A stretch of DNA of 64,000 nt from Curvibacter cyanobacteriorum. Its GTDB lineage: Bacteria > Pseudomonadota > Gammaproteobacteria > Burkholderiales > Burkholderiaceae_C. The stretch lies in the NCBI RefSeq assembly GCF_028649475.1, contig NZ_JAQSIP010000004.1, forward strand, positions 186,001 to 250,000. Reading direction: 5' to 3'. Both the position numbers and the translations under genes were made by a program. This document shows positions 19,533 through 28,283 of this stretch, in pieces; within the stretch, counting starts at the first letter, position 1; each line of letters opens with the position of its first letter. Below the pieces are notes generated by a model, which worked only from the letters and a program-made list of their open reading frames with translations, made no database searches and was not told the origin of the DNA.

Positions 19533-20024
19533 TCAGGCCACCCAGCGTCGTGCCACGGCCATGCCCGCCACCAGCGCGGCAACAAAGGCCAGCGCGTCGA
19601 GCCCACCGGTCAGCAGCGACGCCAGTGCGGGACCGGGGCAGTAGCCCGCCAAGCCCCAGCCGACGCCAAACAGCGCGGCGCCGGTGATCAGCTTGCCGTC
19701 GAGGTCGCGTCGGGTGGGCAGCTGAAACCGGTCGGCCAGCCAGGGCTTGCGTTGCGGTTGGGCGGCCGTGGGTGGCGTCAGCGCAAAGGCCAGCAGCGTG
19801 ACCATCAGCGCGCCGCCCATGACAAAGGCCAGGCTGGGGTCCCAGCGTCCTTCGGCGATGGCGCCCAGGTCCAGAAAGCCCATCACCTTGGCGGGCTGGG
19901 TCATGCCCGACAGCACCAGGCCAGCCGCAAACAGGGTGCCGGCGCCGAAGGCGCTGAGCCAAACCGCCCAGCGGGCGGGCGGGGTGTGGGGGGAAAGGGA
20001 GGCGGTCGGGGTGGGGGTAGGCAT
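19533..20024 (-). CDS. YeeE/YedE-type (DUF6691) sulfur-transport membrane protein, PmpB-like
   Basis: A 163-residue membrane protein with about four hydrophobic stretches and the typical segments FGAGTLFAAGLVLSGMTQPAKVMGFLDL and GVGWGLAGYCPGPALASL. The invariant Cys in GYCPGP fits a role in passing sulfur or thiosulfate across the membrane. Such half-size YeeE proteins occur in pairs next to persulfide dioxygenases (pmpAB-blh type clusters). It lies 39 bases downstream of its partner and is divergent from a CsoR-type repressor. Confidence 0.87.
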   Translation of the reverse strand: MPTPTPTASLSPHTPPARWAVWLSAFGAGTLFAAGLVLSGMTQPAKVMGFLDLGAIAEGRWDPSLAFVMGGALMVTLLAFALTPPTAAQPQRKPWLADRFQLPTRRDLDGKLITGAALFGVGWGLAGYCPGPALASLLTGGLDALAFVAALVAGMAVARRWVA

Positions 20025-20063
20025 GGTGTGATTCCGGTGTGGAGGTGGGAGGGGAGGAGGGGG

Positions 20064-20492
20064 TCAAGCCAGCCAGCGCATCAGGCCCACGGTGGCAAAG
20101 CCGGTGCCCATGAAGGTGGCGGTGGCCACCAGCGAGCGCAGCGAGCGCCGGCCCAGACCGCAGACCCCGTGGCCGCTGGTGCAACCCGAGCCCAGCACCG
20201 TGCCAAAACCAACCAAGCCGCCCGCCAGCACCAGCAGGGGCAGGGGGCGCAGCACGGTGGCCGGGGGCTGCCACCACAGGGTGAACAGCGCGCCGCCCAG
20301 CACCAGGCCCGCGAGGTAAGCCACCCGCCAGGCCCGGTCGCCGCGCGTGGGGGCCTGGCGGCCCGGCAGCAGGGCCGCCGCGATGCCACTGATGCCGGTG
20401 ACCCGGCCCAGCGCGGCCAGCAACCACCAACTGGCCAGGCCGATCAGCAAACCCCCGAGGCTGGATTGGAGGTAAGGGTGCAGGGTGTCCAT
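20064..20492 (-). CDS. YeeE/YedE-family sulfur-transport membrane protein, PmpA-like
   Basis: A 142-residue membrane protein, first gene of the leftward pair. It carries GTVLGSGCTSGHGVCGLGRRS, the conserved cysteine-containing loop of YeeE/YedE permeases, and several hydrophobic helices. The ATG at 20492 (MDTLHPYLQSSLGGLLIG) has a well-placed AAGGA ribosome site; the TTG six bases upstream is too close to that site. A 28-bp palindrome lies just upstream, shared with the divergent repressor, so expression is probably derepressed by reactive sulfur. Confidence 0.88.
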   Translation of the reverse strand: MDTLHPYLQSSLGGLLIGLASWWLLAALGRVTGISGIAAALLPGRQAPTRGDRAWRVAYLAGLVLGGALFTLWWQPPATVLRPLPLLVLAGGLVGFGTVLGSGCTSGHGVCGLGRRSLRSLVATATFMGTGFATVGLMRWLA

Positions 20493-20517
20493 GGGCAATA
20501 TCCTTTCGTGTTCAGCG

Positions 20518-20545
20518 GCAAATATACTCCATGGGGTATATTTGC
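20518..20545. promoter_or_regulatory. 28-bp palindromic operator for the CsoR-family repressor
   Basis: Perfect 10-base arms GCAAATATAC (20518-20527) and GTATATTTGC (20536-20545) flank TCCATGGG; the whole is a palindrome with only one mismatched pair. The inner TATAC(t/c)CC...GGGGTATA pattern, AT-rich flanks around a short G/C tract, resembles operators of CsoR/CstR-type repressors. It lies midway between the divergent start codons at 20492 and 20579. Confidence 0.75.
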
Positions 20546-20578
20546 GTGACCGCCCCGTTTTGATTCCCAGGAGTTTCC

Positions 20579-20824
20579 ATGTCGCAATTGGCCGATCCCG
20601 CCAAGAAAAAAGCCCTGCAGGCCCGCCTGGCCCGTGTCGAAGGACAGCTGCGCGGTGTGCAGCGTCTGATCGAGGAAGAAGCCGACTGCGAGCAGATTGC
20701 CCAGCAATTGGCCGCGGCGCGCAAGGCGCTCGACAAGTCCTTCTTCAACATGGTGGGCTGCATGATCGAGCAGGGCGGCATGCCAGGGGCCCAGGTGGCC
20801 GGGATGTTGGCTAAATTCGCCTGA
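20579..20824 (+). CDS. CsoR/RcnR/CstR-family transcriptional repressor (probable persulfide or metal sensor)
   Basis: An 81-residue all-helical DUF156 repressor: LQARLARVEGQLRGVQRLIEEEADCEQIAQQLAAARKAL is the family core. Cys37 is the conserved sensing cysteine; the second is Cys61. The His and extra Cys that complete a copper site in CsoR are absent, so a thiol-based response to persulfide, as in CstR, is more likely than copper sensing. This is supported by its neighbours: YeeE-type proteins (divergent) and a persulfide dioxygenase (49 bases downstream). AGGAG precedes the ATG. Its likely operator is at 20518-20545. Confidence 0.88.
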   Translation: MSQLADPAKKKALQARLARVEGQLRGVQRLIEEEADCEQIAQQLAAARKALDKSFFNMVGCMIEQGGMPGAQVAGMLAKFA

Positions 20825-20873
20825 TGAACCGGCCCGAGCGGCCGCTGCTTTGATGACTTTGCAAGGACCCGAG

Positions 20874-21989
20874 ATGCACCCCATTCAATTGTTTGACGCC
20901 GCTTCCAGCACCTACACCTACCTGCTGCACGACCCGGCCACGCGCGAGGCTGTGATCATTGATCCGGTCGACGAGCAGCTGGAGCGAGACCTTCAGTTGC
21001 TGCGCGAGCAGGGCCTGACGCTGCGCTGGATCCTCGAAACCCACGCCCACGCCGACCACATCACCAGCGCCGCGGCGCTGGCCGAGCACACCGGCGCCCA
21101 CACCGTGGCCCCGGAGGGCTGTGGTGTCGGCACGGCCGCCACGCTGCTGGTCGATGGCCAGACCTTGAGCTTCGGCGGCGAAACCCTGCGCGCCCTGCAC
21201 ACCCCGGGCCACACCGCCGGCAGCATGTGCTACCTGTGGCGCGAGCATGTTTTCACGGGCGACACGCTGCTGATCAATGGCTGTGGCCGCACCGATTTCC
21301 AGTCGGGCAGTGCCGAGGCGCTGTACCGCAGCCTGACCGAGGTGCTGTTCCAGCTGCCCGACGCCACCGTGGTCTGGCCGGGCCACGACTACCAGGGCCG
21401 CACCCGCTCCAGCATCGGGGTGGAAAAGACCGCCAACGCCCGCATCGCAGGCCGCAGCCAGGCCGAGTTCGTGGCCCTGATGGCCGCGCTGGACCTGCCC
21501 AAGCCGCGCCGCATCGACGAAGCCGTGCCGGCCAACCTGCGGTCGGGCCTGCGCCAGGACGCGGGCGCGCAGCCCGTGGGCGAGCCCCTGCCGGCAACGG
21601 GTTACGCCGGTGACGTGTCGCCCGCGCTGGCTTGGCAATGGGTGCAGGCCGGCGAGGCGGTGCTGGTGGATGTGCGCACCGAGGCCGAACGCGAATGGGT
21701 CGGCCACGTGCCGGGCAGTGTCGGCCTGGCCTGGAAGCAGTGGCCCGGCATGGCCATGAACCCAGCGTTTGACGCTGGCGTGCTGGCCGCTGCCGCCGAG
21801 GGGCGCAAGGTGGTGCTGCTGTGCCGAAGCGGTGTGCGCTCGGTGGCGGCGGCGCGGCGGGCCACCGAGTTGGGGGTGGCCGAGGCCTACAACATCCTGG
21901 AGGGCTTTGAAGGCGACCCGGACCAGAACGGCCAGCGCGGCCGCAAGGGCGGCTGGCGCTTCCGCGGCCTGCCCTGGCGCCAGGGCTGA
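20874..21989 (+). CDS. persulfide dioxygenase-rhodanese fusion (MBL-fold, Blh/ETHE1-like)
   Basis: Oxidises glutathione persulfide to sulfite and handles sulfane sulfur. The 371-residue protein joins an ETHE1-type metallo-beta-lactamase domain (about 1-240; LETHAHADH, HTPGHTAGS, FTGDTLLINGCGRTDFQSG, WPGHDYQGR) to a C-terminal rhodanese domain (about 265-370) with the active-site loop CRSGVRS. The ATG at 20874 has AAGGA six bases upstream; the ATG at 20853 would be an alternative. It sits directly behind the CsoR-type repressor and opposite the YeeE pair, making a self-contained reactive-sulfur detoxification module. Confidence 0.92.
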   Translation: MHPIQLFDAASSTYTYLLHDPATREAVIIDPVDEQLERDLQLLREQGLTLRWILETHAHADHITSAAALAEHTGAHTVAPEGCGVGTAATLLVDGQTLSFGGETLRALHTPGHTAGSMCYLWREHVFTGDTLLINGCGRTDFQSGSAEALYRSLTEVLFQLPDATVVWPGHDYQGRTRSSIGVEKTANARIAGRSQAEFVALMAALDLPKPRRIDEAVPANLRSGLRQDAGAQPVGEPLPATGYAGDVSPALAWQWVQAGEAVLVDVRTEAEREWVGHVPGSVGLAWKQWPGMAMNPAFDAGVLAAAAEGRKVVLLCRSGVRSVAAARRATELGVAEAYNILEGFEGDPDQNGQRGRKGGWRFRGLPWRQG

Positions 21990-22072
21990 GCCCGGGCCAG
22001 CGTCAGCGGCCGGGCGACGGCGGGTGACTGGGGCGCTGGCCCACCGCAGTGCGGCGGCCCCTCAGGGAGGCC

Positions 22073-22879
22073 TCAGCGCCTGGCTTGCTGGCGCAGGTGG
22101 CGCTGGTAACGGTACATGGCCGGCGTGGTCCACAGGCGCAGCAGGCTGCGCAGGTGCAGGCTCACATAGCGCCATTCCCGGTGGCTGGTGCGCTGTGCAT
22201 GGTGCGTCATGTGGGTGTCGGCGCGCGCCAGTTGCCAGCCGGCGGTCTGCAGGCGCAGGCAAAAGTCCACGTCCTCGCAGTACAGGAAATAGCCTTCGTC
22301 AAACCCGCCCATCTGGCGCCAGATGTCGCTTTGCAGCACCCAGCAAGCGGCATTGACCCAGTCGCGGCGTGGCACGGGCGGGCGGTGGGTGTAGCGCTTG
22401 AGCAGCGCCCAGGGGGTCGGAATCTCGCGCTCGCTGTCCTGCACGGTGCCGTCCAGGTTCAGCAGCCGTGGGTAGGCGCAGCCCACGCCCGGCTGGTCGG
22501 CCAGGGTCACCAGGCGCGGCCACAGGTCGGCGGGCAGGTCTTCGAGGTCGGGGTTGATGACCCCGAAATGCCGGCTGCGGCAGTGCTGGAAGGCCTGGTT
22601 GTGGTTGTGGCCGAAACCCTGCGGGGTGCGGTTGTGCAGCTCGGTCAGCTCAAAAGGCCAGCCGCCTGGCGGGGTGGGCAGGGGGCGGCTTGGCGCGGGC
22701 AGGTTGTGGGTCACGATCAGGTGCTTGAGCACGCCCGCGTGCTGCTGAGCCAACTGCGCCAGCAGGGTGTGCAGGCAGTCGTCATGGCCGTGGCTGACCA
22801 CCGAGAGGGTCAGGCCCTCGACGACGGTTTTGGTCTTTTGAGGCGCTGCCGCCGCGGCCCCTTCACTCACAAACAACAC
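22073..22879 (-). CDS. family 2 glycosyltransferase (rhamnosyltransferase-like)
   Basis: A 268-residue GT-A fold protein of the rhamnosyltransferase-like subgroup of GT2. Visible pieces are LTLSVVSHGHDDCLHTLLAQL at the start, NHNQAFQHCRSRHFGVINPDLE (sugar-nucleotide and metal site) and FDEGYFLYCEDVDFCLRLQTAGW (the ExxDxxxR-like acceptor region). It is isolated from the main polysaccharide region by about 16 kb. The start is uncertain: GTG 22879, or GTG 22870, which is better spaced from GCAGG. Confidence 0.85.
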   Translation of the reverse strand: MLFVSEGAAAAAPQKTKTVVEGLTLSVVSHGHDDCLHTLLAQLAQQHAGVLKHLIVTHNLPAPSRPLPTPPGGWPFELTELHNRTPQGFGHNHNQAFQHCRSRHFGVINPDLEDLPADLWPRLVTLADQPGVGCAYPRLLNLDGTVQDSEREIPTPWALLKRYTHRPPVPRRDWVNAACWVLQSDIWRQMGGFDEGYFLYCEDVDFCLRLQTAGWQLARADTHMTHHAQRTSHREWRYVSLHLRSLLRLWTTPAMYRYQRHLRQQARR

Positions 22880-22979
22880 CTGCTTTCATGGCGCAGGATG
22901 TTACCTGCTCGGGGCGCTTGAATTTGGCGCCGTGGGGCGCAGATGCGTTGCACGGGGCATTTGTCGCCCTTTTCACATC

Positions 22980-23810
22980 ATGAATACATGGGCTTTTGGG
23001 GCGTTGGTGGGCGTGTCCCTGCTGGGCGCGGCCTGGCTCTGGCTGGCGCCTTGGCGCCAGGCCTGGCAGCGTTGGCGCTGGCGGCGTCAGGCGTTTCCGG
23101 CCCACTGGCGGGCGATCCTGCGCGAACAGGTGCCGTTGGTGGCCCGCCTGCCGGCGGACCTGCAGCTGCAACTCAAGCAGCGCATGCTGGTGTTCCTGGC
23201 CGAGAAGCCTTTCCTCGCCTGTGACGGTCTGGTGCTGACCGAAGCCATGCGCGTCGTGGTGGCGGCACAGGCCTGCTTGCTGTTGTTGAACCGGCCCGGC
23301 GCCGACTTTGAATCGCTGCGCCAGGTCCTGCTGTACCCGGCGCCCTTCTGGGTCGACCGCGTCCGCACTGGGGCGGCGGGGGTGGTGCACGAGCAGCGTC
23401 AGGCCCTGTCGGGGGAGTCATGGCAAGCGGGGCAGGTGATACTGTCCTGGGCCGATGTGCAGGCCGGCAGCGCCGATCCCGGCGACGGGCGCAATGTGGT
23501 GATCCATGAGTTTGCCCACCAACTGGACCAGGACAACGGACCGGCCAACGGTGTGCCGCGCCTGGGTTCGCGGCGGCGCCAGCGCGAGTGGCAGCAGGTG
23601 ATGGCCGATGAGCTGGCCGCCCTGCAAGCCCGGGTGGCTGCGGGGTTGCCCGGGCTGCTGGACCCGTATGGGGCCACCGATCCCGCGGAGTTTTGGGCCG
23701 TCGCCAGTGAAGCCTTCTTTGAGCAGGGGGAGCGCCTGGCCGCCGAGCGCCCGGCGCTGTACCGCCAACTGAGCCTCTATTACCGGGTCCTGCCACTCAG
23801 CTGGCGCTGA
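22980..23810 (+). CDS. mtfA: MtfA-like zinc-dependent peptidase
   Basis: A 276-residue homologue of MtfA (Mlc titration factor A), a zinc peptidase of the gluzincin type. The motif VIHEFAHQLDQDNG supplies HExxH, and FWAVASEAFFEQ supplies the distal glutamate; RMLVFLAEKPFLACDGL is also a conserved segment. The N-terminus (MNTWAFGALVGVSLLGAAWLWLAPW) is a single hydrophobic helix, so the protein may be membrane-tethered. The ATG at 22980 is preferred over the upstream open frame because it begins this helix. Confidence 0.87.
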   Translation: MNTWAFGALVGVSLLGAAWLWLAPWRQAWQRWRWRRQAFPAHWRAILREQVPLVARLPADLQLQLKQRMLVFLAEKPFLACDGLVLTEAMRVVVAAQACLLLLNRPGADFESLRQVLLYPAPFWVDRVRTGAAGVVHEQRQALSGESWQAGQVILSWADVQAGSADPGDGRNVVIHEFAHQLDQDNGPANGVPRLGSRRRQREWQQVMADELAALQARVAAGLPGLLDPYGATDPAEFWAVASEAFFEQGERLAAERPALYRQLSLYYRVLPLSWR

Positions 23811-23966
23811 GCGTGCCGGGGCAGGTTCACCGTGGCGCGGGGCAGATGGTGCAAAATTGCGCCCTTGTTGTGGGCCCGTGCGGCCGCCTGTGTGGGCGGT
23901 CGGACCGGCCTCAGGCGGGTGTTGTTGCCGCCTGGGCCGGGGCCCCTTTGCCTCACTCTCCATCTC

Positions 23967-25694
23967 ATGACCACTGACGCCCCTGTTGCCATCGAGCCTT
24001 CGCTGACGAATGCCGTGGAGCGCCCCCGCCTGGGCGAGCTGTTGGTGCAGCAGGGCAAGCTCAGCGCACGCGACATGGAGCGCGCGCTGCAGGCGCAGCA
24101 AGAACTGGGCAACATGCTGGGCCGGGTGCTGGTGCAGCTGGGCCTGGTGTCCGAGCTGGACGTGCTGGCCACGCTGTCGCAGCAACTGGGCGTGCCCGTG
24201 GCCAGGGCCGATGATTTTCCGGAGGTGCCGCCCGAGGTCGAGGGCCTGTTGCCCGAGTTCCTCGCGGCCAACCAGGTCTACCCACTGCGCCTGGACGTCG
24301 ACCAGCTGGACGTGGCCATGGCGGTGCCGCAGGACGCGTTTGTGCTCAAGGCCCTGCGCCTGTCGACCGGCCTGAACATCCGCCCCTTCATCAGCCTTGA
24401 AAGCGACATCGAGAAGGCCCTGGCCCAGCCGGTGCCGGAGCCGGAAGATGAGCAGGCCGACGGCTTTGAGGACGAGGGCCTGGGCGGCGACTTTGTCGAA
24501 CACCTGAAGGACCTGGCCAGTGAAGCGCCGGTGATCCGCCTGGTCAACAGCATCATTGGCCGCGTGATCGACCTGCGCGCCTCCGACATCCACCTGGAGC
24601 CTTTCGATGACGGTCTGCATGTGCGCTACCGCGTCGACGGCGTGATCCACGCCGGTGAGCTGGTGCCGCCCAAGCACAGTGCGGCGGTGAACTCGCGCGT
24701 CAAGCTGCTGGCCCACCTCGACATCGCCGAGCGCCGCCTGCCGCAGGACGGCCGCATCAAGACCCGGGTCAAGGGCCGTGAGCTCGATTTGCGGGTCTCG
24801 ACCGTGCCCACCGTGCACGGCGAAAGCGTGGTGATGCGGGTGCTGGACCGTGCCAGCGTGCGTTTCAGCCTCGAGAGCATGGGCTTTGCGAGCGACACCC
24901 TGAGCCGTTTCAACGCGCTGCTGGCCAAGCCGCACGGCATTTTGCTGGTCACCGGGCCGACCGGCTCGGGCAAGACCACCACGCTGTACGCGGCCCTGTC
25001 CAAGCTGGACTCGGCCACACAGAAGATCATCACGGTGGAAGACCCGGTCGAGTACCAGCTCGAAGGCATCAACCAGATCCAGGTGCACCCGCAGATCAAC
25101 CTGACCTTTGCCAGCGCGCTGCGCTCCATCCTGCGGCAGGACCCGGACATCATCATGATCGGTGAAATGCGCGATGGCGAAACCGCCCAGATCGCGGTGC
25201 AGTCGGCGCTGACCGGTCACTTGGTGCTGTCCACGCTGCACACCAACACCGCCGCAGGCGCCGTGATCCGCTTGAAGGACATGGGCGTTGAGGGCTACCT
25301 GATCACCTCGTCGGTCAACGGCGTGCTGGCCCAGCGCCTGGTGCGCACCCTGTGCAAGCACTGCAAGGCGCCCGAGGTCCCGTCGGCCGAGTTGCTGGCC
25401 ACGGCCGGTCTGCACCGCTTCTGCGCGCCAGGGCAGCCCCTCTACAAGGCGGTGGGCTGTGACCACTGCCGCGGTTCGGGCTACCAGGGCCGCACCGGCA
25501 TCCATGAACTGCTGGTGCTCGACGAGCCGATGCGCCGCGCCATCGTGGCCGGCGAGGACGCCAGCCGTCTGCACGCGCTGGCCATCCAGTCGGGCATGCT
25601 GACCCTGCACGATGACGGCCTGCGCAAGGTGGTGGCAGGCGTCACCAGCCTGGATGAATTGCTGCGCGTGACGGAGGACCAGGGCGATGCCTGA
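23967..25694 (+). CDS. gspE: type II secretion ATPase GspE
   Basis: Cytoplasmic hexameric ATPase that powers the type II secretion pseudopilus. The 575-residue protein has an N1E-like domain (RPRLGELLVQQGKLSARDMERAL), a Walker A in TGPTGSGKTTTLYAAL, Asp-box and Walker B regions (VEDPVEYQLEGINQIQV, RQDPDIIMIGEMRD) and a tetracysteine zinc loop (CKHCKAPE ... CDHCRGSG). MTTDAPVAIEPSLTNAVERP starts at the ATG 23967; the frame is open upstream to 23832 without family similarity. It is the first gene of the gsp operon and overlaps gspF by 8 bases. Confidence 0.96.
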   Translation: MTTDAPVAIEPSLTNAVERPRLGELLVQQGKLSARDMERALQAQQELGNMLGRVLVQLGLVSELDVLATLSQQLGVPVARADDFPEVPPEVEGLLPEFLAANQVYPLRLDVDQLDVAMAVPQDAFVLKALRLSTGLNIRPFISLESDIEKALAQPVPEPEDEQADGFEDEGLGGDFVEHLKDLASEAPVIRLVNSIIGRVIDLRASDIHLEPFDDGLHVRYRVDGVIHAGELVPPKHSAAVNSRVKLLAHLDIAERRLPQDGRIKTRVKGRELDLRVSTVPTVHGESVVMRVLDRASVRFSLESMGFASDTLSRFNALLAKPHGILLVTGPTGSGKTTTLYAALSKLDSATQKIITVEDPVEYQLEGINQIQVHPQINLTFASALRSILRQDPDIIMIGEMRDGETAQIAVQSALTGHLVLSTLHTNTAAGAVIRLKDMGVEGYLITSSVNGVLAQRLVRTLCKHCKAPEVPSAELLATAGLHRFCAPGQPLYKAVGCDHCRGSGYQGRTGIHELLVLDEPMRRAIVAGEDASRLHALAIQSGMLTLHDDGLRKVVAGVTSLDELLRVTEDQGDA

Positions 25695-26958
25695 GTTCAT
25701 CTGGCGTGCCGCCGACGCCGCCGGCAAGGCCCAGGAGGGCCGGCTGGAGGCCGCCTCTGCGGCCGCGGTGCAAAAACAACTGCGTGCACGCGGCCTGACG
25801 CCGCTGAGCATCCGCGCCCCCGGCGCCGACGACGGCGCTGCGCCGGCCCCGACCGAGTCGGCTGGCGCGGCGGCCCTGGCGGGCCTGGTGGCCGCGCCGG
25901 GCAAGCAGCGCCTGGGCCGCGGCCCGGTCAATCAGGCCGACATCCTGTTGCTGACCTCGGAGTTGTCCATCATGTTGCGCGCCGGGCTGGCGCTGGACAA
26001 CGCCCTGCGCGTGCTGATCGGCATGAGCCACAAGCCCTCGGTGGCCGAACTGACCCAGCGCACGCTCGAAGACGTCAAGGGCGGCACTCCATTCAGCAAG
26101 GCGCTGGCCAAGAACCGCAACCTGTTCGGCGACTTCTACATCAACATGATCCGCTCGGGCGAGGTCAGCGGCCAGTTGACCTCGGTCATGGAGCGCCTGG
26201 TCGAGCACATGGAGCGCCTGCGCGCGCTGCGCGAAAGCGTGGTCTCGGCCACCATCTACCCGGCCATTCTGCTGGGGGTGGCGGTGCTGTCGCTGGTGGC
26301 CATGCTGGGTTTTGTGGTGCCGCAATTCGAGAAACTGTTCACCGACATGGGCGATGCCCTGCCCATGCCCACCCGCCTGGTGATGGGCCTGGGCCAGGCC
26401 TTCACCCGCTACGGTGTGTTCATGGCGCTCGGGGCCGCGCTGCTGGTCTGGGGCCTGCGCCGCTGGCTGACGTCGCCCAAGGGGCAGCAGTGGTGGCAGG
26501 TCACGGTGCTGCGCCTGCCTCTGCTGGGCCGCCTGATGCTGAAGTACCAGTTGACCCTGTTTTCGCGTTCGCTGGGCACCTTGCTGGGCAATGGGGTGCC
26601 CCTGCTCACGGCCTTGCACATCGCCACCGACACGGTCACCAACACGGTGTTGCGTCAGGCCCTGGCCAGCGTCGGGCCAAACGTCAAAGAGGGCGGCAAG
26701 ATGGTCGATGCGATCTCGGCCACCCGTATTTTTGAACCTCTTGCCATCAACTTGATCAGAGTGGGTGAAGAGACGGGCCGCATCGGCCCCATGATGCTGG
26801 AGTTGGCCAACATCCTGAACCGGGATGTGGAAGTCGGCATCAAACGGAGCCTGACCCTCGTGGAGCCGCTCCTGATCATCGTTCTGGGGTTGATGATCGC
26901 GTCGATCATCGTCTCCATCTTGTTGGGCATCCTGTCCATCAATGACCTTGCATCTTGA
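25687..26958 (+). CDS. gspF: type II secretion inner-membrane protein GspF
   Basis: A 423-residue platform protein of the T2SS inner-membrane complex. It starts MPEFIWRAADAAGKAQEGRLEAASA as usual. Two repeated GspF domains follow (about 90-210 and 290-410), with membrane segments ILLGVAVLSLVAMLGFVVP and a final LIIVLGLMIASIIVSILLGILS. It overlaps gspE by 8 bases and is followed 21 bases later by gspG. Confidence 0.95.
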   Translation: MPEFIWRAADAAGKAQEGRLEAASAAAVQKQLRARGLTPLSIRAPGADDGAAPAPTESAGAAALAGLVAAPGKQRLGRGPVNQADILLLTSELSIMLRAGLALDNALRVLIGMSHKPSVAELTQRTLEDVKGGTPFSKALAKNRNLFGDFYINMIRSGEVSGQLTSVMERLVEHMERLRALRESVVSATIYPAILLGVAVLSLVAMLGFVVPQFEKLFTDMGDALPMPTRLVMGLGQAFTRYGVFMALGAALLVWGLRRWLTSPKGQQWWQVTVLRLPLLGRLMLKYQLTLFSRSLGTLLGNGVPLLTALHIATDTVTNTVLRQALASVGPNVKEGGKMVDAISATRIFEPLAINLIRVGEETGRIGPMMLELANILNRDVEVGIKRSLTLVEPLLIIVLGLMIASIIVSILLGILSINDLAS

Positions 26959-26979
26959 TTTTTTACTGAAGGATTCATC

Positions 26980-27411
26980 ATGGTGAGCATTCGCCAAAGC
27001 CGTCGTCAACGTGCCAGCCGGGGTTTCACCCTGATCGAACTGCTGGTGGTGCTGGCGATCCTGACCCTGCTGGCCGGCCTGGTGGGCCCGCGCGTGCTCA
27101 ACCAGTTGGGGGGCGCCAAGTCCAAGACCGCCGGCGTGCAGATCGCCGACCTCGAAAAATCGCTCGACCTGTTCAAGCTGGACGTGGGCCGCTTCCCCAC
27201 CGCCGAGGAAGGCCTGGACGCCCTGGTCACCAAGCCGGCGTCGGTCACGGGCTGGAACGGCCCCTACCTCAAGGGCGGCGTGCCCACCGACCCCTGGGGC
27301 AAGCCCTATAAGTACGCCCTGGCGGGCGGCAATGTGGAGCTGATCTCCTTCGGCGCCGACGGTGCCGCCGGTGGTGAGGGCGAAAACGCCGACATCCGCA
27401 ACGCCAAGTAA
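26980..27411 (+). CDS. gspG: major pseudopilin GspG
   Basis: The 143-residue main pseudopilin of the T2SS. The prepilin peptidase site is SRG|FTLIELLVVLAIL, with Glu at +5, followed by the hydrophobic assembly helix. The globular domain has the GspG pattern DVGRFPTAEEGLDALVTKP and DPWGKPYKYA, and the C-terminal FGADGAAGGEGENADI that binds calcium in homologues. The prepilin peptidase gene itself (gspO/pilD) is not in this window. Confidence 0.96.
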   Translation: MVSIRQSRRQRASRGFTLIELLVVLAILTLLAGLVGPRVLNQLGGAKSKTAGVQIADLEKSLDLFKLDVGRFPTAEEGLDALVTKPASVTGWNGPYLKGGVPTDPWGKPYKYALAGGNVELISFGADGAAGGEGENADIRNAK

Positions 27412-27426
27412 GCAAGGGCGGCGGGC

Positions 27427-27876
27427 GTGCAGGCGCAGCGTGGCTTCACGCTGATTGAGTTGCTGGTGGTGTTCTCCATCGCCGCCCTGTTGGTCGGCGT
27501 GGTGCCCTTCGCCTTCTCGCGCATGCAGGAGTCCGCCCAATACCGCGATGTGCTGCGCGCCATGCTGTCCGACCTGCGCCAGGCGCGTCAGCAGGCGCGG
27601 GTGCAGGGGCGCGAGGTGCGCTTTCGGCTCGATCTGCCCGGTCGCCGTTTTGGGCTGGATGGCCAAAATGCACGCGACATCCCCGAGCCCCTGCAGGTGC
27701 GGGCCACGGTGGCGGGCATCGAGATGTCCGGCAACCAGGTGGCGGCCATTCGCTTCATGCCCGAGGGCGGTGCCACCGGTGGCAGCGTCGACGTGTTCCG
27801 CCCGTCGGGGCAGGGTACGCGGGTGCGGGTCGACTGGTTGTCCGGCCAGATCAGCACCGAGCCGATCCGCCCATGA
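27427..27876 (+). CDS. gspH: minor pseudopilin GspH
   Basis: A 149-residue minor pseudopilin. The cleavage region QRG|FTLIELLVVFSIAALLVG begins nearly at the N-terminus, so the leader is only about six residues. The rest (SDLRQARQQARVQGREVRFRLDLPGRRFGLDG) matches GspH. It uses a GTG start at 27427 and overlaps gspI by four bases (ATGA). Confidence 0.92.
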   Translation: MQAQRGFTLIELLVVFSIAALLVGVVPFAFSRMQESAQYRDVLRAMLSDLRQARQQARVQGREVRFRLDLPGRRFGLDGQNARDIPEPLQVRATVAGIEMSGNQVAAIRFMPEGGATGGSVDVFRPSGQGTRVRVDWLSGQISTEPIRP

Positions 27877-28283
27877 GCGGCCTCTCCGTCCAGCGCAGCC
27901 AGGGCTTCTCCTTGCTGGAGTTGCTGGTGGCCATCGCCATCATGGGCATGGCCATGGGCTTGTTGTACCGCGCCAGTGGCGGTTCGGCCCGCAGCGTGGG
28001 GCAGGCCGAGGCCAGCCAGCGGGCGGGCATCGTGCTGGAATCCCTGCTGTCGGCGCGCGATGCGGTGCCCGAAACCGGGGTCAACGAGAGCGGCCGCACG
28101 GCCGGTTTCGAGTGGGCCGTGCGCTCCGAACCCTGGGCCCAGGGCGCCGACCTCGATCCGCGCGCGGTGCCTTTGCACCGGGTCTTCATGACCGTGCGCT
28201 GGCTCGACGGCGAACGCTGGCGGCAACTGGAGGCGGTCACCCTGCTGCCTCAGCGCCGGGCCGTGGTGCCAGGGGGAAGCTGA
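27873..28283 (+). CDS. gspI: minor pseudopilin GspI
   Basis: A 136-residue minor pseudopilin, part of the I-J-K tip complex of the pseudopilus. The prepilin motif is SQG|FSLLELLVAIAIMGMAMGLLY with Glu at +5. The C-terminal domain is short and ends with an RAVVPGGS tail. It overlaps gspH at its start and gspJ by one base at its end (TGATG), typical of coupled pseudopilin genes. Confidence 0.9.
   Translation: MSGLSVQRSQGFSLLELLVAIAIMGMAMGLLYRASGGSARSVGQAEASQRAGIVLESLLSARDAVPETGVNESGRTAGFEWAVRSEPWAQGADLDPRAVPLHRVFMTVRWLDGERWRQLEAVTLLPQRRAVVPGGS

Noticed and set aside
23418-25931. 837-codon open frame on the minus strand
   Set aside because: Antisense to gspE and part of mtfA; no domain or signal.
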